Below are positions 1-5,802 of a DNA stretch of 5,802 nt, one piece after another. Origin of the DNA: Opitutales bacterium (lineage in GTDB: Bacteria; Verrucomicrobiota; Verrucomicrobiia; Opitutales; Intestinicryptomonadaceae); assembly GCA_017633865.1 (NCBI GenBank), contig JAGBOM010000379.1:1-5802 (forward strand), read 5' to 3'. Positions within the stretch are counted from its first letter, which is position 1. The number at the start of each line of letters is the position of its first letter. The position numbers and the translations under genes are program-made. The notes beneath the pieces are model-generated. The model had not been told where the DNA came from. It did no database searches and saw only the letters and a program-made list of their open reading frames with translations.

Positions 1-1
1 A

Positions 2-1348
2 AACTACGCCTACAACGCGGGCGTTGGAATTACGGAGGACACCGTCCGCTACATCTCCCGCGCGAAGGGCGAGGAGGCGTGGCTCGAAAATTTCCGCCTT
101 GCCGCCCTTAAAAAATTCGGCGAAATGCCCCTGCCCACAAACTGGGCGACCGACAGGCTCAAAGAGCTGGACTTCTCTAAAATCCGCTACTATCTGGCGA
201 AAGACAAAAAGAACTCCCGCTCTTGGGACGACGTCCCGCAAGACGTCAAGGAAACCTTCGAGCGCCTCGGGGTTCCCGAGCAGGAGAGAAGATTTCTCGC
301 CGGCGTTGACGCCCAGTTCGACTCCGAATCCGCCTACTCGAGCATGAAGGCTCATTTGGAAAAGCAGGGGGTTGTTTTTGTCGGCCCCGACGAGGGCTTA
401 AAAAAATATCCCGAAATTTTCAAAAAATATTTTTGCTCGGTCGTGCCCGTCGACGACAGCAAGTTTAGCGCGCTGAACGCCGCGGCTTTTTCGGGCGGCA
501 GCTTTATTTATGTGCCTAAGGGCGTCAAGGTTTTGCAGCCGCTGCAGGCGTATTTTAGAATCAACGCCGAAAGCTTCGGGCAGTTCGAGCGCACGCTGAT
601 TGTAGCCGACGAGGGCGCGGAGCTTATGTATATGGAGGGCTGCACCGCCCCGAGGTTCGAGACGAGCACGCTGCACTCGGGCGTTGTGGAGCTTGTCGCG
701 CTCAAGGGCGCTAAGATTCAGTACGTAACCGTCCAAAACTGGTCGAACAACGTATTTAACCTCGTAACCCAGCGCGGCGCGGCGGAGGAGGGCGCGGAGA
801 TAAAGTGGATTGACTGCAACGTGGGCTCGGGGCTTACGATGAAGTACCCGACCGTCTTGCTGAAAGGCAGGGGCGCGCGCGGCGAGGTCGTTTCAATCGC
901 GCTCGCGAACAAGGGGCAGCACCAGGATACGGGCGCGAAAATGATACACCTCGCCGACGGCACGTCGTCAAACATTGTCTCAAAATCCATTTCGATTTCC
1001 GAGGGGCGCTCGAGCTACCGAGGCATGGTTTATATGCCGGCCTCCGTAAAGGGCTGCAAAAACAGCACGGTTTGCGACGCCCTTTTGATAAATTCCGCGT
1101 CCAGAAACGACACGTACCCCGCCATTCTATGCTCGGGCGACGACAACTTCGTACAGCACGAGGCGAGCGTTTCAAAGCTCAGCGAGGAGCAGATTTTCTA
1201 TATGCGCCAGCGCGGAATTTCCGAAAAGGACGCCATGAGCCTTGCCGTAAACGGCTTTGTAAACGACCTTGTAAGGCGGTTCCCGATGGAGTATTCGGTG
1301 GAGCTTAAAAGGCTTATAGAGCTTGAAATGGAAGGAGCCGTCGGCTGA
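2..1348 (+). CDS. sufB: Fe-S cluster assembly scaffold protein SufB (5' end outside window)
   Basis: SufB works in the cytoplasm with SufC and SufD in the SufBC2D complex, the scaffold on which new iron-sulfur clusters are built before delivery to apoproteins. The reading frame is open from base 2, giving 448 visible residues. The ATG at 125 is internal, because the residues before it ([14 protein letters not shown] and onward) are typical SufB N-terminal sequence. By comparison with E. coli SufB (495 aa) roughly 20-50 residues are missing upstream. The beta-helix core is complete. The conserved cysteine matching E. coli Cys405 is visible residue 358 (in NSTVCDALL, codon 1073-1075). The conserved HEA motif is at residues 386-388, with the same 28-residue spacing as in E. 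coli (Cys405 to His433). The C-terminal signature [12 protein letters not shown] is also present. It overlaps sufD by one base, so translation is probably coupled. The frame is intact. The family call is very secure. Confidence 0.97.
   Translation, partial: NYAYNAGVGITEDTVRYISRAKGEEAWLENFRLAALKKFGEMPLPTNWATDRLKELDFSKIRYYLAKDKKNSRSWDDVPQDVKETFERLGVPEQERRFLAGVDAQFDSESAYSSMKAHLEKQGVVFVGPDEGLKKYPEIFKKYFCSVVPVDDSKFSALNAAAFSGGSFIYVPKGVKVLQPLQAYFRINAESFGQFERTLIVADEGAELMYMEGCTAPRFETSTLHSGVVELVALKGAKIQYVTVQNWSNNVFNLVTQRGAAEEGAEIKWIDCNVGSGLTMKYPTVLLKGRGARGEVVSIALANKGQHQDTGAKMIHLADGTSSNIVSKSISISEGRSSYRGMVYMPASVKGCKNSTVCDALLINSASRNDTYPAILCSGDDNFVQHEASVSKLSEEQIFYMRQRGISEKDAMSLAVNGFVNDLVRRFPMEYSVELKRLIELEMEGAVG
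1332..1337 (+). promoter_or_regulatory. Ribosome binding site of sufD, inside the end of sufB
   Basis: AAGGAG lies ten bases before the ATG at 1348, within the last sufB codons. It supports that ATG as the sufD start and allows re-initiation by ribosomes finishing sufB at the TGATG overlap. Confidence 0.7.
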
Positions 1349-2394
1349 TGAAAAACTATAACGGAAGCCTCGAAAGCCTCGCGCTCGAAACCGCGGACAT
1401 TTCCTTGCAGGCCGCAAAAGACGCGTTCTTGCGCGCCCCGCTCCCCTCCGAAAAAAACGAGCACTGGCGGTTTTCGGACGTTAAGTTTTGGGCGGAGGCC
1501 GCCTCGAAACTGAACCCCGATTTCTCCGCTTTTAATTTGGAGGGCGCGGCAAAAATCCCGCAAAACAAATACGCGCGGGCGGCGTTTTTCGCGCTTGTTT
1601 CGGGCGGCAGGTTCGACGCGTATTTGGCTTCAAAAATTTGCGAAGCCAACATCGTTGGCGTGGGGCGCGGGGAGCATTTGGATTTCGAGGGCGGCTTGCC
1701 CGAGAACGTAAACATATTTATTCTCGGCGAAAACTCCTCGATGCGCTTCAAGCGGGAAAAGCGGTTTGAAAAGGGATTTTTCTGCGGGGCGAATTTCTTT
1801 TTCCTCGGCAAAAACTCCTCGCTCGAGTCCGCCGAGATTTTCGACTGCGCCGGCGGCGCGCCGCGCTACTCGCGTGCGGACTTCCACTTGTCGGACGGGG
1901 CGAGGCTAAACGATGTGTTTGTCGAGAGGGGATCCTCCAACACAAGAAGCGAGCGCAACGTTTTTATTTCGGGCGAGAGAGCCGAGGCGGAACTCGCCGC
2001 GCTCCTAACTTCGGGCGCCGAAATCACCCACGATTTGCGCACTTCGCAAATCAACCTCGCCCCCAATTCTAAGACGAACCTTTTGGTGAAAAACCTTTTG
2101 TCGGGCAACGCCAAAAGCGCGTTCGCGGGGCTTATACGCGTAAACGAAAGCGCGAAGAACACGAAGTCGTACCAAAGCTGCCGCTCGCTTTTAATGTCGG
2201 AAAGCGCAAAGGCAATGGCGGCTCCGATTTTGGAAATTCTGACAAACGACGTGGAATGCTCCCACGGCTGCACAGTGGCGCGCCCCGATAAGGAACAGAT
2301 TTTTTATATGAAAAGCCGCGGGCTCGACGCGCATAAGGCAAACGAACTCCTCGCTGAAGGCTTCGCCGGCGACATTTTGTCCCGCATAAAATAA
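1348..2394 (+). CDS. sufD: Fe-S cluster assembly protein SufD
   Basis: SufD is the partner of SufB in the cytoplasmic SufBC2D scaffold and, in studied systems, helps iron entry and cluster formation at the SufB-SufD interface. The product is 348 aa, shorter than E. coli SufD (about 420 aa). The N-terminal helical part is compact and carries the family-type motif EKNEHWRFSDV near residues 31-41. The C-terminal domain is well conserved: NDVECSHGCTVARPD holds Cys304 and His306, matching E. coli Cys358 and His360, with an extra Cys308. EQIFYMKSRGLDAHKANELL follows, and the protein ends soon after. The middle part (about residues 60-280) is the divergent beta-helix and is recognised only by context. 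The start is set by the TGATG overlap with sufB and by AAGGAG ten bases upstream. Terminator-like structures follow directly, so sufD is the last gene of the unit. SufB is excluded as an alternative because it is the neighbour. Confidence 0.93.
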   Translation: MKNYNGSLESLALETADISLQAAKDAFLRAPLPSEKNEHWRFSDVKFWAEAASKLNPDFSAFNLEGAAKIPQNKYARAAFFALVSGGRFDAYLASKICEANIVGVGRGEHLDFEGGLPENVNIFILGENSSMRFKREKRFEKGFFCGANFFFLGKNSSLESAEIFDCAGGAPRYSRADFHLSDGARLNDVFVERGSSNTRSERNVFISGERAEAELAALLTSGAEITHDLRTSQINLAPNSKTNLLVKNLLSGNAKSAFAGLIRVNESAKNTKSYQSCRSLLMSESAKAMAAPILEILTNDVECSHGCTVARPDKEQIFYMKSRGLDAHKANELLAEGFAGDILSRIK

Positions 2395-2395
2395 C

Positions 2396-2409
2396 CCCGC
2401 GCGGGTTTT
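2396..2409 (+). terminator. Possible short terminator right after sufD
   Basis: Two bases after the sufD stop codon begins the perfect palindrome CCCGCGCGGG, followed by TTTT. It can fold only as a 3-bp GC stem with a four-base loop, or slightly longer with a bulge, so it is weak alone. It may act together with the larger hairpin 30 bases downstream. Confidence 0.3.
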
Positions 2410-2436
2410 GCCGCCAATATTTATCCGGACAACAAT

Positions 2437-2480
2437 AAAAAAATTGGCCGCTTGGGGGGATTCTCAAGCGGCCAATTTTA
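2437..2480. terminator. Bidirectional factor-independent terminator between sufD and the peptidase gene
   Basis: A 15-bp perfect inverted repeat has arms at 2440-2454 and 2465-2479 (core TTGGCCGCTTG / CAAGCGGCCAA) and a ten-base loop. On the right the arm ends in TTTT, serving the + strand sufBD transcript. On the left is a run of seven A (2437-2443), which reads as seven T on the - strand and serves the peptidase transcript. The site lies exactly where the two convergent genes meet, 45 bases after the sufD stop and 18 bases after the peptidase stop, which is where a shared terminator is expected. Confidence 0.9.
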
Positions 2481-2497
2481 TGGGGGCGTTTAGTTTT

Positions 2498-3175
2498 TTA
2501 ATTTCTTCTTGCGCTTGCCAAAAAGTACAGAAGCCAGCCCAGGCTTGTGATGAAGGCCGCCACATATGTGAAGGCGGCGGCGTCCAGAGTTTCGTCAACG
2601 CCTCCAATCTCGTCGGAATCGACTATGCCGAGGGTTTGCAGCTGCTTTTTGGCTCTTGCCGAGGCGTCGAATTCCACGGGGAGAGTGACAAGCTGAAAGA
2701 GCGCCAAAACGCAGTAAATTATAACGCATATTTGCATGCTGATTACCCCGGCCTCGCCGCCCAGCAAAAACAGCCCGCCGAAAATCACAAGCGGCAAAAG
2801 CCTGCTTGCAAAGTTTGTTATGGGTATGAGAGCCATTCTAAGCTTGAGGGGGGCGTAGCCCTGCTTGTGCTGAATGGCGTGCCCGGCCTCGTGCGCCGCT
2901 ACCCCTATCGCCGCGAGGCTTGTGCCGCGGTAGTTCTTTTGCGATAGGGCCAGACGCCTGCTTACGGGGTCGTAGTGGTCGGTAAGCTCGCCGCCGATTT
3001 CGGCGATTTCAACGTCGTAAATACCCGCCGCCTCCATAACTTTTTGCGCCGCCTCGGCGCCTGTAATTCTTCTGCGAGAGGGAATGCGAATGTTTTTGCC
3101 GTAGGCCGACATCACTTTGCTTTGCGCGTAAACGCCGATGAGAATCGGTATGATTATGAAAATTAAAAAGTTCAT
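2498..3175 (-). CDS. YugP-type membrane zinc metallopeptidase
   Basis: This 225-residue protein belongs to the neutral zinc metallopeptidase family typified by B. subtilis YugP (Zn_peptidase_2, recognised from remembered family features). The N-terminus is a membrane segment (about residues 2-17, FLIFIIIPILIGVYAQ). Next come the family block ITGAEAAQKVMEAAGI (37-52), LTDHYDP (64-70) and the zinc-binding HEAGH motif (95-99), where Glu96 is the expected catalytic residue. Hydrophobic segments at about 127-140, 144-165 and 202-219 suggest further membrane passes. LPVEFDAS (165-172) supplies Glu168, the likely third zinc ligand. The physiological substrate of the family is not established. The start at 3175 fits the family's N-terminus, but its ribosome site is odd: AAGGA ends one base before ATG, and an in-frame TAA lies seven codons upstream, so no better start exists. 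It is transcribed toward sufD and ends at the shared terminator. The gene looks intact. Confidence 0.93.
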   Translation of the reverse strand: MNFLIFIIIPILIGVYAQSKVMSAYGKNIRIPSRRRITGAEAAQKVMEAAGIYDVEIAEIGGELTDHYDPVSRRLALSQKNYRGTSLAAIGVAAHEAGHAIQHKQGYAPLKLRMALIPITNFASRLLPLVIFGGLFLLGGEAGVISMQICVIIYCVLALFQLVTLPVEFDASARAKKQLQTLGIVDSDEIGGVDETLDAAAFTYVAAFITSLGWLLYFLASARRN

Positions 3176-3206
3176 ATCCTTGAAAATTCTTTTTTAGATA
3201 AAAATA

Positions 3207-3237
3207 AATCCGCAATATTTGCAAGAAAAAGCGGATT
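3207..3237 (-). promoter_or_regulatory. Hairpin in the leader of the peptidase gene
   Basis: Perfect 7-bp arms AATCCGC (3207-3213) and GCGGATT (3231-3237) are separated by 17 bases. On the - strand the hairpin is followed by TATTTTTAT, so it could end an upstream transcript or form a leader structure 31 bases before the peptidase start. A second, shorter inverted repeat (GCAA/TTGC, 3212-3222) overlaps one arm, so the two folds exclude each other. The function is unproven. Confidence 0.35.
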
Positions 3238-3326
3238 CCCCGTCGGGGCGTTAGACATTCAAAAGCTTTTCGTGTTCCGAATTTTTTGCCGATTCCTTTT
3301 TATTTCTTATGTCGTCCAAATCAAGC

Positions 3327-3345
3327 CATTGAACAAAGTTCAATG
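3327..3345. repeat. Short perfect inverted repeat
   Basis: CATTGAAC (3327-3334) and GTTCAATG (3338-3345) are perfect 8-bp arms around AAA. No T-run follows on either strand. It could be a protein-binding palindrome or a small RNA hairpin, and it overlaps the only candidate start (TTG, 3343-3341) of the small open stretch. Confidence 0.5.
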
Positions 3346-3362
3346 CGGGTATAAACAGAAAA

Positions 3363-3380
3363 GGCGCTGGACTCCGCGCC
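3363..3380 (-). repeat. GC-rich hairpin followed by a T-rich stretch on the - strand
   Basis: The 5-bp arms GGCGC (3363-3367) and GCGCC (3376-3380) flank an eight-base loop. On the - strand the structure is followed by TTTTCTGTTT, so it resembles a weak terminator. It is the third hairpin met by transcripts leaving enolase. Confidence 0.4.
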
Positions 3381-3392
3381 GAAGCAACAAAA

Positions 3393-3411
3393 CGGGATGC
3401 TAAGCATCCCG
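3393..3411 (-). repeat. Perfect 8-bp hairpin followed by TTTTGTT on the - strand
   Basis: Arms CGGGATGC (3393-3400) and GCATCCCG (3404-3411) surround a three-base loop. On the - strand the hairpin is followed by TTTTGTTG, giving a terminator-like form 26 bases beyond the main enolase terminator. It may be a backup terminator or part of a repeated extragenic element. Confidence 0.5.
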
Positions 3412-3437
3412 CGTCGATGGCGCAGCCTTCGCCCTTG

Positions 3438-3468
3438 AAAAAAAAGACGGGCTAAAAAGCCCGCCTTT
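3438..3468 (-). terminator. Factor-independent terminator of enolase
   Basis: On the - strand, AAAGGCGGGCT and AGCCCGTCTTT pair with one mismatch (CGGGCT/AGCCCG at 3448-3453 and 3458-3463, extended by a G-C and three A-T pairs). The loop is four bases and eight T follow (3445-3438). It begins 27 bases after the enolase stop. Stem, loop and T-run all match a strong intrinsic terminator. Confidence 0.93.
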
Positions 3469-3495
3469 AAAAAATCCTTTTTCTTTGTCCAAAGA

Positions 3496-4950
<1,455 letters not shown>

Positions 4951-5220
4951 TTATCCGCTTTTTTGGGCGTCCGGCGAGGGGAGGAGGAGGTTTGCGGAGT
5001 CGGGAAGCTCCAGAATTTTGTCGCGCGAGGTTTGCCCGGAAACTATTTTTATGTGCGCGCGGGGGATTCCGAAGTTTTTTGAGAGGAACTTTACGAGAGC
5101 CTCGTTTGCCTTGCCGTCGACGGGCGGGGCGTTCAGGCGGATTTTTACGGCGCAGCCGCAGAGGCCGTCGATTTTTGTTTTCGGGGCGTTCGGCACAACT
5201 CTTATTTTTACGCGCGCCAT
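4951..5220 (-). CDS. YggU/DUF167 family small protein
   Basis: This 89-residue protein belongs to the YggU (DUF167) family, small single-domain alpha/beta proteins whose biochemical role is not known. The diagnostic block APPVDGKANEALVKFLSK (31-48) is nearly identical to that of E. coli YggU. Other family marks are the N-terminal VKIRVVPNAPKTKI strand (4-17), VKIRLNAP (25-32) and VSGQTSRDKIL (60-70). The length is normal for the family. The start at 5220 is chosen because MARVKIRV is the usual N-terminus and lies two bases after the stop of the upstream hydrolase gene. The in-frame ATG at 5286 would add 22 residues with no family match and overlap the hydrolase by 64 bases. No strong ribosome site is visible, so translation probably depends on coupling to the upstream gene. 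The proline-rich tail (PSPDAQKSG) is unremarkable. Confidence 0.93.
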   Translation of the reverse strand: MARVKIRVVPNAPKTKIDGLCGCAVKIRLNAPPVDGKANEALVKFLSKNFGIPRAHIKIVSGQTSRDKILELPDSANLLLPSPDAQKSG

Positions 5221-5222
5221 TC

Positions 5223-5802
5223 TTATATAAAAACTTGAAGCCCGTCGTAGGCGATGAACGTGTTTTGCGGGATTTTTTTCGACCATTCATCGTAGTCGAT
5301 TTCCCATGTGGTGTGCGTAAAGTAGGCGCGCTTTGCCGAGAGCTCTTCGGCGTACTCGACAGCCGCCATGATTGAAAGGTGCGTGGGGTGCGGGCGCGGG
5401 CGCAGGCCGTCGATTACGAGAACGTCCGCGTTTTTTGCGAGAGCCTTGGCGCGGGGTGTGAGGCTTTTGCAGTCGCTGAAATAGGCGAGCCTTTTGCCGC
5501 GGAATTCAAAGACGAACCCGAGGGTTTCAACGGGGCCGTGCGGCAGGTTTTCAGCGAAGATTTTCATGCCGTTTTCAAGCTCGAGGGCTTCCGGCATTTT
5601 TTTTATGCCGAAGCACGGGTAGCCGTGGTGCGCGGGCTTGTCGAAAAGCGCGTAGGGGAAAATCGCCTTCACGCGCTCGATGCCGCCAACGTTGGCGTAA
5701 ACGGGGATTTTTTGGTCGGGGCGCATGTCGCAGAAGCGGCGGAGGTCGTCCATGCCCAAGATGTGGTCGGCGTGCCCGTGGGTCAGCAAAAACAGGTCGA
5801 TC
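5223..5802 (-). CDS. MBL-fold metal-dependent hydrolase, PhnP-like (5' end outside window)
   Basis: This is a metallo-beta-lactamase-fold hydrolase, probably cytoplasmic. The reading frame is open to the right edge (192 visible residues from codon 5801-5799), and the real start lies beyond it. Probably 50-70 residues with the first beta strands are missing. Metal-binding motifs are present: THGHADH (7-13), His88 in LPHGPVETLGF, Asp110 in YFSDCK, and His163 in YFTHTTWEIDY. His141 in DGLRPRPHPTHLS (131-143) is a further conserved position of this subgroup. The layout, with LGMDDLRRF after the first motif and the late PHPTHLS block, resembles the PhnP-like hydrolases, whose best-known member cleaves cyclic phosphoribosyl phosphate. 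No phosphonate genes are visible here, so the substrate is unknown. A leucine TTG codon at 5789 is internal and is not the start. The stop is two bases before the yggU-like gene, so the two form one transcription unit. Confidence 0.9.
   Translation of the reverse strand, partial: IDLFLLTHGHADHILGMDDLRRFCDMRPDQKIPVYANVGGIERVKAIFPYALFDKPAHHGYPCFGIKKMPEALELENGMKIFAENLPHGPVETLGFVFEFRGKRLAYFSDCKSLTPRAKALAKNADVLVIDGLRPRPHPTHLSIMAAVEYAEELSAKRAYFTHTTWEIDYDEWSKKIPQNTFIAYDGLQVFI

Larger units (their letters stand above)
3251..3451 (-). other. Stop-free stretch of 66 codons, possible gene remnant or small ORF
   Basis: On the - strand the frame ending in TAA at 3253-3251 is open for 66 codons back to a TAG in the enolase terminator loop. 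The last 30 codons look protein-like (LNFVQWLDLDDIRNKK, then a stretch rich in Lys, Glu, Asn and Ser ending EHEKLLNV). There is no in-frame ATG or GTG. The only TTG, at 3343, would give 30 residues and has no purine-rich ribosome site before it. The upstream half crosses two hairpins and includes AIDAGCLASRFVASAR and PAPFLFIPAL, which I do not recognise. It could be the decayed 3' end of a gene, part of a dispersed repeat, or chance. I cannot assign a function. Confidence 0.25.
3176..3495. other. Intergenic region between enolase and peptidase genes, rich in inverted repeats
   Basis: This 320-base stretch has no recognised gene. In - strand order it holds the enolase terminator (3438-3468), hairpins at 3393-3411 and 3363-3380, an 8-bp inverted repeat at 3327-3345, the 4-bp arms CCCC/GGGG at 3238-3248, and a 7-bp inverted repeat at 3207-3237 just before the peptidase gene. 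A stop-free - strand stretch spans 3251-3451. The part nearest the peptidase (3176-3235) is clearly AT-rich and probably contains its promoter, but no convincing -35/-10 pair could be chosen. I looked for tRNA-like cloverleaf features and saw none. Confidence 0.7.

Noticed and set aside
834..1175. - strand Arg/Ser/Pro-rich open frame opposite sufB
   Set aside because: It is antisense to a conserved sufB segment, its composition is typical of a shadow frame, and it has no motif.
2408..2947. + strand open frame of 179 codons downstream of sufD
   Set aside because: It starts inside the terminator region and runs antisense through the peptidase gene, whose motifs (HEAGH and others) are clear on the - strand.
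3251..3440. Possible tRNA or tmRNA in the hairpin-rich region
   Set aside because: The GTTCAATG segment briefly resembled a T-loop, but no acceptor stem, anticodon arm or CCA-type end could be placed around it on either strand.
5221..5286. Longer YggU-like protein from 5286
   Set aside because: The 22 extra residues are out of family and overlap the end of the hydrolase gene by 64 bases.

Overview
The window looks like an ordinary stretch of bacterial housekeeping chromosome, moderately GC-rich, with intact genes and no sign of mobile DNA. Six protein genes are supported. Two, at the window edges, are incomplete. The enolase sequence and the absence of suf genes other than sufB and sufD are compatible with a Gram-negative-type bacterium, perhaps of the Verrucomicrobiota/PVC group. 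That placement is an impression from general sequence character, not a demonstrated assignment.

Left part (2-2394, + strand): the 3' part of sufB runs directly into sufD with a TGATG stop/start overlap. The two proteins make the SufB-SufD scaffold on which iron-sulfur clusters are assembled. The ATPase gene sufC is not between them or after them, so it must lie upstream of the window or elsewhere. A 15-bp perfect inverted repeat at 2440-2479 closes the unit. It has an A-run on its left and a T-run on its right, so it can end transcription from both sides, where the + strand suf genes meet the - strand genes.

Middle (2498-3495, - strand): a YugP-type membrane zinc metallopeptidase, preceded by a 320-base intergenic region (3176-3495). 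This region is unusually rich in inverted repeats. It also holds a 201-base stop-free stretch on the - strand that lacks a convincing start. It is the least explained part of the window.

Right part (3496-5802, - strand): in transcription order, an MBL-fold hydrolase (start outside the window), a small YggU/DUF167 protein two bases behind it, then enolase. Enolase has its own candidate promoter with a perfect TTGACA -35 box and a strong factor-independent terminator.

I found no CRISPR array, transposon, phage gene, toxin-antitoxin pair, tRNA or rRNA. I do not see a new biological system here. The observations most worth checking are the hairpin-rich intergenic region and a lysine-rich insertion of about 12 residues in enolase.
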